This document shows positions 53,501 to 61,313 of a stretch of 64,000 nt of DNA, in pieces. The translations under genes and the position numbers were made by a program. Position 1 is the first letter of the stretch. Every line of letters starts with the position of its first letter. The stretch comes from Candidatus Viridilinea mediisalina (GTDB lineage Bacteria > Chloroflexota > Chloroflexia > Chloroflexales > Chloroflexaceae), in NCBI RefSeq assembly GCF_002532535.1, contig NZ_NQWI01000001.1:1-64000 (forward strand), written 5' to 3'. The notes under the pieces were generated by a model. The model worked only from the letters and a program-made list of their open reading frames with translations, was not told the origin of the DNA and did no database searches.

Positions 53501-54075
53501 CAGCACCGGAGCAGCACGCGACAGCGCCGGTGCCCTTCACGCCCGCATCACCCGCCGAAGCCTGTGACCTGGCAACCCTGGAGGCCATCGAGCAGGGCGT
53601 CAACGAGGCCCTGGCGACGCACCCGGATCTGCTGCCCGAGACGGTCTACCGGGCGGTGGCTCACGACTGGCTCAGCGCGATCCATCAGGAGTGCAGCGCC
53701 GCGCTGGTTACCGAGGGCAAAGGCACGAGTGCGAGCCAACTCAGCGGGCAAGCCTGGACGGAGGTACAGCACATGGTCGAGCGGCTCCGAGCGGTCGCAA
53801 CCCGACGAGCGCAGCACGATGCCCAGCACCTGGCTCAGAGCCCGCGCACATTGCCCGCCGATCAGCACCTAGCGCAACTCAGCCAGCAGCGCTACGGTGT
53901 CCACCCGCTGATCAACGCCTGCTACGTGGCGGCGCTAGTGCGGCGCTACCCGACCGACGAGCTCAGCATGGCGCAGCAGGATCGCGGACGGCGGCAGCGC
54001 GACGCCGGCCGGTCGCCAATTGGCCCAGCCGTCACCCCACCGGCCGTGCCTGGCCCGCCTGGAAGGCAGCGATGA
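50551..54075 (+). CDS. VirD4/TraG-type conjugative coupling ATPase
   Basis: 1174 aa from the ATG at 50551, with GGAGGG upstream. Two N-terminal membrane segments (about 53-77, 90-120) and two more near 415-480 precede the ATPase. Walker A GGMGSGKSS is at about 617-625 and Walker B PLFVDEVQMF at about 864. FIXDE-like IRFPVQSRDMG and GAHQGLNQL fit the TraG/VirD4 core. The N-terminal extension of about 500 aa (with PLKDLAMFVGGDPLGPLATA) is unusual for VirD4, and the 110-residue helical tail also. It brings the relaxosome to the channel. The neighbour downstream is a Replic_Relax gene. Confidence 0.88.
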   Translation: MMPRSPSTQGGAASPSRVPPRTQSPRWHGNPDQRPPTDAEVAKGRRRQRSLARFFGIIGLLLVGGFVLAPTPVLLALTQAPPALAPLSARVGWWLQVAYPFVKLGLVAVLSYVILHLIIGAGMIARQISRRRTLALSTVLVELPRTPAADLGRGVDLFAGLGEILSPAGRLQGSEDRVVFALVNGMADHRVRLAVRTPAGQATQVASTDALRNLLSGEAPGTTTRPASDDVSTMLTQHQDSDGPQLAGYADYMLARTPSYPLKDLAMFVGGDPLGPLATALTRQDGVSYAAFEVMVRALPPKEDWRAPLRERIGQIQGTVNPEDLAAYEALVRKVESHGFDVVVRCIVAAQTRDAALRQLRAMHHALRTFSRPAGDARQSLMRVGSRMPGRTPGFHLIPLTPATIGAAPLPTWGLPTIIGAVITALAGAAGGMTLAQGLLRIQALLPSVPIALPTVPTGLLEPVLAVLCALAGLLLVLARSPRRRAARARDRLATLGAHAHQPIWPGYRWTLFPAPGKQRSILGPYELAAFWHPPSLDLEAQFAWRSSKHLPAPVAAFLSPAEAAAAESRQVQPRPATPHELGRARLGLAYAQQRDGALALIGPTLRDLRQGWDTMGGMGSGKSSLVETMVYEIARLGGGCGVIDAKGDLCDRLLRILPPEAYDRVIVIDTTAAWVPCINPFDRRLIRDKPRDVVAGEIGQIFARIEPEIWAGALGMQQALFMGISALLEGEHTPSLVHLERFYLAPSYRDEVLSRVVDKAIRDYWLVQVPAMPEKIKTSIDSLKRRLTGLVGSETGQRLLCQPASTIDLTKAMREQAIVIIKFVPEKIGETNAAFWGAALFQSIVSATFAQQAETDPEQRWDWPLFVDEVQMFVKAERAEDAERMWTRTRSMGVGLVGAHQGLNQLGEKLGGIVLNVIGGMCLTSGVRDDTRDLVNAYANQGLQPEDFTGVKPREELLIRFPVQSRDMGLMSAIPRDRPPEQPAPEQHATAPVPFTPASPAEACDLATLEAIEQGVNEALATHPDLLPETVYRAVAHDWLSAIHQECSAALVTEGKGTSASQLSGQAWTEVQHMVERLRAVATRRAQHDAQHLAQSPRTLPADQHLAQLSQQRYGVHPLINACYVAALVRRYPTDELSMAQQDRGRRQRDAGRSPIGPAVTPPAVPGPPGRQR

Positions 54076-54134
54076 CAAGGTGACCGGGTGAATCGCCACG
54101 AGTTCACACACCTTATCCACCCCTCACCTTGTCA
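54073..54134. repeat. 11-bp inverted repeat between the coupling-ATPase and Replic_Relax genes
   Basis: TGACAAGGTGA (54073-54083) and TCACCTTGTCA (54124-54134), perfect, with a third half-site-like CACCTTATCC between. Too widely spaced for a simple terminator; oriT or regulator site are possible. Confidence 0.4.
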
Positions 54135-54153
54135 GGTTTCATAGGAGCAATAG

Positions 54154-55164
54154 ATGCCCCCCACCACCCGCAGCCAACGACGCAGCACATGGGCGAAACT
54201 CGGTGAACGCACCCGACTGCTGCTCCAACGGCTGAACGACTGCATCCTGCTCGACGAAAACGACCTCTGCACACTCGTCTGGCCCGAGGCGGTGAGCCGT
54301 CAGGCCCGCGCTGAACGCTTGAGGCGCTGGCAGGCGGATCAGACCATTCAGCCCATCGCCATTCCTGGCGGGCGCAGCTACCAACTCGGGCGCAACGGAG
54401 CGCGCCTGCTGCGCGAGGCGGGTTTCCCACGCATTGCGCCCGTGCGCCCGGTTGCCGAGCGGGTGCGCTCAGGATTACTGCTCGCCAACCAGTTTGGCGT
54501 TGCGCTCACCGACGATATCCAGCGCGACCTGGGCATCAGCGGGATGGGCTGGATGATCCGGCCTTTCAGCGGCAGCGACGCCCGCGGCGACGGACTCGCC
54601 GCCATCGGCTACGACCTCGACGGGCTGCCCGCGCAGCGCACGCGGCCCGATGCCTACGCCCCAGAATATTTGGGCGCGGATTACACCCCGCCGCCGGGCA
54701 TCGGCATTATGCGCCTAGTGGTCGAGATCGACAGCGGCAGCGAGGATGCCCGCCAACTCGCGCAGCGCGCCCGCAACTGGCGCACGCGCTGGGATCAGAC
54801 CAGCTGGCCGCCAGCCACGCACACGATCTTCCTCTGGATCACCGACAAAGGCTGGCCCCGGCTCGAAACCATCTGGAGCGCCTGGACGCAGTACGCGCTG
54901 CTGCCCGCCTTCTTCACGACGGTGGAGACGCTCACGCTGGGCACTGGCGGCCGATGGCACCCCTGGAACCCGCGCCGCCACATGCCTGACGGGCGCAGCG
55001 TATGGGTCTGGCACGACATGGAAGGCCGTCCGCGTTCGTTGCGGCCCTGGGATCTGGATGAGGGGGTGTTGCGGTTTGAGCAGCCGAGGCCGGTACAGGC
55101 GAGGAGCCTGGGGGAGAGTGTAGAGCATCAATGTTCCGTTGAGTCAAAGCGATATATTCAGTGA
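54154..55164 (+). CDS. Replication-relaxation (Replic_Relax) family protein
   Basis: 336 aa with AGGAG upstream. Tandem winged-helix N-terminus (LLLQRLNDCILLDENDLCTL, GGRSYQLGRNGARLLREAGF, LLLANQFGVALTDDIQRDL) and a C-terminal nuclease-like half (IMRLVVEIDSGSEDARQLAQ, HTIFLWITDKGWPRLETIW). Replic_Relax proteins occur in conjugative elements and act in plasmid mobilisation or replication. The last ~15 residues are unlike the rest and may be altered by the adjacent cargo insertion. Confidence 0.8.
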   Translation: MPPTTRSQRRSTWAKLGERTRLLLQRLNDCILLDENDLCTLVWPEAVSRQARAERLRRWQADQTIQPIAIPGGRSYQLGRNGARLLREAGFPRIAPVRPVAERVRSGLLLANQFGVALTDDIQRDLGISGMGWMIRPFSGSDARGDGLAAIGYDLDGLPAQRTRPDAYAPEYLGADYTPPPGIGIMRLVVEIDSGSEDARQLAQRARNWRTRWDQTSWPPATHTIFLWITDKGWPRLETIWSAWTQYALLPAFFTTVETLTLGTGGRWHPWNPRRHMPDGRSVWVWHDMEGRPRSLRPWDLDEGVLRFEQPRPVQARSLGESVEHQCSVESKRYIQ

Positions 55165-55212
55165 CTGCCTTATCGCACAAATACACTATCTCTGCGCAGT
55201 AGCTGGTCTGGC

Positions 55213-57114
55213 TTATTTCACAGGCCAAAGTTGCCCGTCCCGCAGGCGGAGGTAAAGCACGGGTTGCCACCAATCGTTGCCTCGCGTTGCCAACACATTA
55301 CGCATTGCCGCCATAGCTCGGTCCACACTACCATGCCGACGTAGCTCGTCAAATAGGATGGGCATCCCGGCGGTGACGGTAGACACCGCAACCATGTCGT
55401 GCATTGCTAGGACGGCACCTACGCCGACTTGTGCGAGTTGTGGACCGAGTGCAATCAGGCCGCTATCCAGACCATCGCTTGGGCCAGCACTCTGGCAGGA
55501 AGCTAGCACTACGAGGCGCGGTCGAACCGCCAGCCCTGCAATCATTGAGGTAAAACGCTCTGCACGAATGGGCTCAGCCATTCCATCAGAGCCTTCTAGA
55601 TAAAGGCACGTACTACTATCATCAAGTAGTGTGCCATGCGCTATAAGATAGAGGATGCTCGGGCCAGCACGGAGTTGATCCGCTAAGGCTGGCAGCGTGG
55701 TATGCGGCATCACTGCTACCTGATAACCCGCTAGAGCACTTTGTGCTTGAGCAATTTGCTGCGCACCATCAAGTGGAGCTAAATTGTAATGGTGCAGATT
55801 CTTCGGGTCAGCCACAGCGACGAGCGCCGTAGGAAGGGTAACAGCATGCGCAGAGAAGGGTGTGGTATCAGAGCTTCCTAGATAACGGGAGAAGTGTACT
55901 TGGTCGCGTGTGCAAAGGAAACTGTCGCGCTGCAAGTTTCGTAGAAGTTCCCAGCGTATGCGATGCAAAGCAGGATCGTCAGCGTCGAGTTGGAGGCGTA
56001 ACCGCAGTGGTGTTCTGGCACCTAAGGCACGCTCCTGAGCGCGAATAAGCGCGAGCGCAAGCCGCGAATCGGCGAATAACACTTGAGATAGCGCGTTGCC
56101 GTACGCGTTAATGTCTAGGGTGTGAGGTAAAAGCAGCAGGGGATCGAGGTTGACCTCTGGGGGTTGACCTTCAACCATTTGTTCTTCAACTGGGATGCCA
56201 GGTGGGCGAAAAATGATCAACGCCTCGTGGGGGGCATTGGTGCGTCGGCGCAGCCAAATGACAAGATCGGCCGTGATGTGCGCCGGGGTAGTGAGAAGAG
56301 AAGTGGGATGCATAGGTGGGATTATCTCGACAAGATCCCGACTCTCTGAGGTCGGTTCACCTGCGAGCATGGCCAGTAATGCTACTGGGTCGCTATCCAC
56401 AATGCGAACCATACGCTCATCCCAGATCCGCTGTTCGTCAAGGCTCATCCCCGGATGGATCGCATAGGCACCCAAAGCAAATTTCCCCATGCGGTCGAGG
56501 CCCTCGCGCCAGAGTATGTGGAAGTCTGGGTCTGTTAGGCTATGTCCAAGCAAAAGGACTGCGTTACTGCGAATCGCTCGGCGCACCTCGTCGAGCATCC
56601 CCTCCTTGTCACGGCTACGCCATAAACTGTAATGATCATCTTCGGTAACGATCAGGGTGTCGCGCTGCTGAAGATCCCCATAGAGTTTGATCAAGGTGGG
56701 CCGACGTGGATCGACAAAGGCCAAATCACTATCACGCACAATGCGATTGATTGGGGTGCCAGAGTCCTGGAACGCAAGCTCGAGCAGGTTATCGTAGGCA
56801 GTTGTGATAATAATTGATAGTGACAGTCGTGAAATCAAGCGGTGAATAGGTTGAGGGTCACGTCCAAGGGTGTCGAGTTGACGAATAAGGAAGTCGGTGA
56901 AAGCAAAGCGGTTGCCGCTCTGCATCACGCGCTGGGCCGTAGCTGCGAGGCTCAGACCGCTAGGAAGATGGTGACGCTCCGCTAGACCTGCGGCCAACTC
57001 TGCGCGTCCTGGTACCCCCGTAATCGTGGCAGGCAGATCGCCGCCCACAAAGAGCACCAGGCGTCCTGCCGCGAGTTGTTGTCTAAGGCTCACGAGTGCA
57101 TCTGTAGCCATCAA
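55213..57114 (-). CDS. SIR2-like / CHAT caspase-like protease
   Basis: 633 aa. Residues 15-250 are a SIR2-like fold: RLVLFVGGDLPATITGVPGR in place of the usual FVGAGxS loop, IIITTAYDNLLELAF, LIKLYGDLQQRDTLIVTEDD (Tyr145 where active enzymes have His) and NAVLLLGHSLTDPDFHILW. A linker leads to a CHAT domain (about 380-630) with a caspase-type dyad His493 (YLIAHGT) and Cys540 (VLASCQSAG) and the late GVGAVLAMHDMV strand. The protease looks active, the NAD site does not. Its start is 33 bp behind the Hsp70 frame, so both genes form one operon. Confidence 0.88.
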   Translation of the reverse strand: MMATDALVSLRQQLAAGRLVLFVGGDLPATITGVPGRAELAAGLAERHHLPSGLSLAATAQRVMQSGNRFAFTDFLIRQLDTLGRDPQPIHRLISRLSLSIIITTAYDNLLELAFQDSGTPINRIVRDSDLAFVDPRRPTLIKLYGDLQQRDTLIVTEDDHYSLWRSRDKEGMLDEVRRAIRSNAVLLLGHSLTDPDFHILWREGLDRMGKFALGAYAIHPGMSLDEQRIWDERMVRIVDSDPVALLAMLAGEPTSESRDLVEIIPPMHPTSLLTTPAHITADLVIWLRRRTNAPHEALIIFRPPGIPVEEQMVEGQPPEVNLDPLLLLPHTLDINAYGNALSQVLFADSRLALALIRAQERALGARTPLRLRLQLDADDPALHRIRWELLRNLQRDSFLCTRDQVHFSRYLGSSDTTPFSAHAVTLPTALVAVADPKNLHHYNLAPLDGAQQIAQAQSALAGYQVAVMPHTTLPALADQLRAGPSILYLIAHGTLLDDSSTCLYLEGSDGMAEPIRAERFTSMIAGLAVRPRLVVLASCQSAGPSDGLDSGLIALGPQLAQVGVGAVLAMHDMVAVSTVTAGMPILFDELRRHGSVDRAMAAMRNVLATRGNDWWQPVLYLRLRDGQLWPVK

Positions 57115-57147
57115 CGTGCTCCAAGCTATTGCATCGTCAGTCTTCAG

Positions 57148-58266
57148 TTACGAATTTGTTGCTTCATCTTTTTTGGGCAGTACGATTGGCAGATTGAGCT
57201 TGTCGATCTCGTGATCCTCGTCTAGCGCTGCGTTCGACTCAGCAGGATGTTTGTAGTGAATAGTTTTCCTCGTTGTTCCTCTGGTTGCCTTATCAGTGGC
57301 TGTTACTTCGAGAGTGCCATTTTGATCGATGTTAAATGTCACCTCGATTTGAGGAATTCCGCGTGGTGCCGGTGAAACCCCTACTACCAGCAACTTGCCG
57401 AGGCTTACGTTCTCATGTGCATGGCCAGATTCGCCTTGAAGAATATGAATGATAACGCTCGTCTGAATATCGCGCATTGTAGAAAGAGTTTCACTCTTTT
57501 GTGTCGGAATGGTCGTGTTCCGCTCAATGATCGGTATCATAACGCCACCCTCCCCCTCGATGCCAAGAGTTTTAGGTGCAACATCAAGCAAGAGTACATT
57601 GTTCACACTGTGGCTGATGACACCAGCTTGGATCGCCACGCCAAGGGCCACTGCTTCATCTGGATCGATACCGCGCCGTGGTTCGACATCAAATAGATCT
57701 TGTACTGCTTGGCGGACGTGGGGAATCTTTGTCGAAAGACCAACTAACAGTAACTCAAATGAATCTACATAAGTCCTCCAACCATTACCTGCATCCTTCT
57801 GAGCAGCACGACAGTATTCAATGGTTTTCTTCACAAGATCAGCTGTCATCTCCGCGAATTGAGTTCTAGTCAACTCGAAATCAAGGTGGCAAACGGCACC
57901 AGCATTGCTATAAAGAAAAGGCACATAGATATTGACGGTCTCGATCCCTGAAAGGGCAATTTTGGCCTTTTCAGCAGCTTCTTTCAAGCGCACTCGCGCA
58001 CTCAGATCACGCGAAAGATCGACCTGGTTTGTCTGTCGGATGTAATCAATCAAATAACTGACAATCCGCTCATCAAAGTCATCACCACCGAGTGTGGTAT
58101 CACCATTGATTGCCACTACTTCAACAACTCCATCAGAAGCTATAAGTAGTGAGACATCAAAAGTGCCAGCGCCTAAATCATAGACGGCCAGAGCTTGATC
58201 CGTCGAGAGATCAACCCCGTCGTATGCCATCGCTGCCGCCGTCGGCTCAGCGACAATCCGTAGCAC
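57148..58266 (-). CDS. C-terminal part of SIR2-STAND-Hsp70: DnaK ATPase lobe II and substrate domain
   Basis: 372 codons in the same frame as the upstream piece, from which it is separated by a single TAA (58309-58311) plus 14 codons. VAEPTAAAMAYD, VYDLGAGTFDVSLL, LGGDDFDERIV, LLLVGLSTKIPHVRQAV (adenosine motif) and a substrate-binding beta domain (LLLDVAPKTLGIEGEGG, HVNVSLGKLLV-like region) are all present. The alpha-helical lid is missing: the protein ends some 20 residues after HYKHPAESNAALDED. Complete enough for nucleotide and peptide binding. Confidence 0.88.
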   Translation of the reverse strand: MLRIVAEPTAAAMAYDGVDLSTDQALAVYDLGAGTFDVSLLIASDGVVEVVAINGDTTLGGDDFDERIVSYLIDYIRQTNQVDLSRDLSARVRLKEAAEKAKIALSGIETVNIYVPFLYSNAGAVCHLDFELTRTQFAEMTADLVKKTIEYCRAAQKDAGNGWRTYVDSFELLLVGLSTKIPHVRQAVQDLFDVEPRRGIDPDEAVALGVAIQAGVISHSVNNVLLLDVAPKTLGIEGEGGVMIPIIERNTTIPTQKSETLSTMRDIQTSVIIHILQGESGHAHENVSLGKLLVVGVSPAPRGIPQIEVTFNIDQNGTLEVTATDKATRGTTRKTIHYKHPAESNAALDEDHEIDKLNLPIVLPKKDEATNS

Positions 58267-58308
58267 TTCAAGCCCCGCTTGATGGGCAGCCTCGACAAGA
58301 GCCTGGCG

Positions 58309-61029
58309 TTAAACTACACTAAAGTAGGCTGGCGCAGCAATAACTGTCTGGGTAACTGGTTGTTGAAGGTACGCTTCGGCTTGCGCTTTGAGGTAGTTGA
58401 TAATAATGGCTGCGATCTCAACTGCGCCGTAGATTTTGCCATCAATCGAGAGCGACCAGGTGGTACCTAGCTGGCGTTTAATCGAGAAGACCGTGCGTTC
58501 GGGATTCACAGGGGCCTGCAACAGGGCTGGTGTGCCGACTACTATCTCGCCCCGATGTGTGAAAGCCACTACAGAGGGAGTAAACTTGCTTCCCTCTTGG
58601 TTGGGGATAATGATAGGATCGCCCGACTCGATCACCGCTACTGCAGACGATCCAGTCCCAAAGTCGATCCCGATTATGTTGGTACCACGCCAATCTCGGC
58701 GCTTGCGTCGGTTACTGTTATCTATCTCATCAGTGAATGCTTCAACCGAACGACCTTGTTGAAATTGGCGTAACGTCTTGCGAACCTCGTGCTGATGCAC
58801 ATCGCGAACCTTGATCAAGACCTCACTGAGCCACGCGGCATCCTCAGCTTGGGCATGCAATAAGACTGCTGCGGCGCACGTCACGTCGCGGTTATCATCA
58901 CCAAGCAAGCGCACATACATGTCTTTTAGCTGGCTCAATCTCGCGGCTGTTACTTCATGCCATAGCTTGAGTTTCCCGAACGTCAGAGAACTGCGAAAGA
59001 TCAACTCAAGCTCACGCTCTTCAAACTGGATATGCATCCAGTAGCGATAGATATCTGCCAACTTGTTTTGGTTGAGCGGAGTTCGGTAGCGCAGCCAAGC
59101 AATGGCCTCGTAACGCAGCATTTCCCGCACTTGCTTTATCTGCACCTCATCGTCAGTAAAAGTTTCCCATACTTGCTGCACAATGTGATCATGGATGATT
59201 TCGTACTTATAATCATCATCGGTTTGCAGACGCCGTATGAGACGCGAGTTTTCAAGTTCGACGAGCAACGGCTCGATCTGCTTGAGATTGATATCAAGCC
59301 CGCTTGCGAGTTCGGCTGCTGTTCGTAGGAGTTTGGTACGGCTTGTACTAACGAGCTCCTGCAAAAGTCGGTTAGCAAGAACACGGCGGGATGCTGTCAG
59401 ACGCCCGATCACATCTTCAAAGTAGGCACGAAAGATAGCTTGTGCACGGCCAAGTTGGGCATAGTGCTCAACCGTGATGATCTGTTCGGCTGCGAAGTGC
59501 TCGTAAAGACGACTGCACACGATCTGCAGTTGCGCAGGCTCAATACTGCCCTCAGCACGCAAATCTTCGATCAGCAACTCGACCAGCTTATCCTCAAATT
59601 TGACATCACAAAAGCCAAGAGGGCCAACAATAGACTCAGTGGCGGCACTTTCGGTAAGACGACCAAGGCGAAAGAAGTGGTGATAAATCGCGGGCAGCTG
59701 ACCCTGCCAACTCTCGAGTTCAGGAAAGAAGTCGTCGCGCAGAGCAAAAACGACGCGTAGACCAACATGGTCATTGGTGATAACGCGAGCAATCTGGATG
59801 ACAAAATTCTGCTGCTGTTCAAAGGATAGCCGAAAGATCTCTTCAAGCTGGTCAACGAAGAGAACCAACTGCTGACCAACGACCTGCTGTGCACGTGCCA
59901 CAATGCTGAGCAGACGACTAGCTGACTGATCCTCGCTATCAACGCCACAGCCAGTACAGGCACGCACCGCGTCATCGATCGCCCGCTCAAGGGCCACTAT
60001 TGGATTATCAAGACAACGACTATAGATAGGTAGATACCCGAGTCGGGCGATCTCAGGCATCAGACCAGCTTTGATGAGTGAGGTTTTACCGAAGCCCGAT
60101 CCACCGAATAGCACGGACTGGCGACTCGCCAGAATGCGCCGACTGAGCCGAAGCACCTCTTCACCTCGACCGAAAAATAGTCCCTCATCTGCCGTCTCGA
60201 AATAATCGAGATATTTATACGGTGTCGCCAAATTAGGGATGACAATGGCGCGGCGAGGAGCAATAGCTGGGAGAGTCTTCGGCAGAGCCGTTACAGCATT
60301 TTGCAGGAACGCCTCGGCTCCCTGGGCGATTACAACAATATTGTCTTTTGCCCAGTAGCGTCTAGTGAATTCATCGGACTGGGGGGTGACAGCGTAAGCG
60401 GTACGGTGGAGAGGGCGAATCCCAGCAATCGTCTCTTCATGGAACTCGCGCAGGTAGTCACGCTGTAGGTCGTAATTAAGAAAGATGAGGGTCTTACTCG
60501 CGTAAATAACTTTCAGTTGATTTGCGATTAAGGGATGGCGACGCTGGAAAGTACGATGATCGCGCTCAGTTAACACCAGAGTTTCTGGCTGCTCCACACA
60601 GCCACACACCTTGATAAGTGTTACCTGCTTACCATCACCAAAGCTAACGTCACTATCACGAATTACTTTTGCCAACGGTTTGTCTGCACGTCGGAAGGCT
60701 TCTTCAAGCCGGGTGTCAAAGCTTGTCGTGATGATAACCCCAAAGGGTAAGGCAGTAAGCAACTTGTGGTGTAGCGTAGGTTCTCGGCGCACACGGTCTA
60801 CCCAGTCAATAGTTCGCTGGATGAGACTCTGGCGCCCAGACATAATTTCAAAATAATCAGCTACCCGCGATAGTTCCTGTTCGGGTCGGTCGTAATTACA
60901 ATACCCAGCCAACTCTGCTGCTAATGCCTGCTCACTCGACGCTCCTGAGGTGTAGCTTTCAGCGATAAAGAGTGCCCCTTGCCCTTGAGCCAGACGTTCA
61001 AGTAGATCTCGCGTGACAGAGTTGTTCAT
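58309..61029 (-). CDS. N-terminal part of SIR2-STAND-Hsp70: SIR2-like, STAND NTPase, DnaK lobe I
   Basis: 906 aa. Residues 15-240 are SIR2-like (GVIITTSFDTRLEEAF, TLIKVCGCVEQPETLVLTE, KTLIFLNYDLQRDYL), with the glycine loop (FIAESYTSGA) and catalytic His (Cys142) replaced. The STAND NTPase lies at about 270-650: Walker A FGGSGFGKTSLIKAGL (309-317), Walker B LVLFVDQLEEIF (388-398), sensor ALRDDFFPELE and a winged-helix LIRRLQTDDDYKYEIIHD. A helical region leads to a DnaK ATPase lobe from 784 (NIIGIDFGTGSSAVAVIES). The frame stops at PAYFSVV-TAA-RQALVEAAHQAG, exactly in phase with the next piece. Reading the TAA as CAA gives a 1293-aa fusion. Confidence 0.88.
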   Translation of the reverse strand: MNNSVTRDLLERLAQGQGALFIAESYTSGASSEQALAAELAGYCNYDRPEQELSRVADYFEIMSGRQSLIQRTIDWVDRVRREPTLHHKLLTALPFGVIITTSFDTRLEEAFRRADKPLAKVIRDSDVSFGDGKQVTLIKVCGCVEQPETLVLTERDHRTFQRRHPLIANQLKVIYASKTLIFLNYDLQRDYLREFHEETIAGIRPLHRTAYAVTPQSDEFTRRYWAKDNIVVIAQGAEAFLQNAVTALPKTLPAIAPRRAIVIPNLATPYKYLDYFETADEGLFFGRGEEVLRLSRRILASRQSVLFGGSGFGKTSLIKAGLMPEIARLGYLPIYSRCLDNPIVALERAIDDAVRACTGCGVDSEDQSASRLLSIVARAQQVVGQQLVLFVDQLEEIFRLSFEQQQNFVIQIARVITNDHVGLRVVFALRDDFFPELESWQGQLPAIYHHFFRLGRLTESAATESIVGPLGFCDVKFEDKLVELLIEDLRAEGSIEPAQLQIVCSRLYEHFAAEQIITVEHYAQLGRAQAIFRAYFEDVIGRLTASRRVLANRLLQELVSTSRTKLLRTAAELASGLDINLKQIEPLLVELENSRLIRRLQTDDDYKYEIIHDHIVQQVWETFTDDEVQIKQVREMLRYEAIAWLRYRTPLNQNKLADIYRYWMHIQFEERELELIFRSSLTFGKLKLWHEVTAARLSQLKDMYVRLLGDDNRDVTCAAAVLLHAQAEDAAWLSEVLIKVRDVHQHEVRKTLRQFQQGRSVEAFTDEIDNSNRRKRRDWRGTNIIGIDFGTGSSAVAVIESGDPIIIPNQEGSKFTPSVVAFTHRGEIVVGTPALLQAPVNPERTVFSIKRQLGTTWSLSIDGKIYGAVEIAAIIINYLKAQAEAYLQQPVTQTVIAAPAYFSVV

Positions 61030-61313
61030 GATCTTGGTATTTGATGTACAGAAGATGCATCAAGGAAGACACCAAAAACGATAGCGTTCAGTCCACCATC
61101 ATCATTCCAATCCCAGCAATCCTGATGTTTCACAAACAGATGATCGCTCTTTCACATGATAGCACACCAGGTGAACATCGCTTATCGCACCTTGCTACGT
61201 TGATCGGCAATGATCACCGATGCCCTCCGGCCCGCAATCCCCCATGATACCTCCAGGCGCATCTGCGCCGCAGCGCCATCCTCGTGGCGCTGTGCATTGC
61301 CAGGAGGTTCACG

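Noticed and set aside
45793-58311. Alternative genetic code with TAA/TAG as Gln
   Set aside because: Many intact genes in the window end in TAA or TAG at the family's normal length, so global reassignment is excluded.
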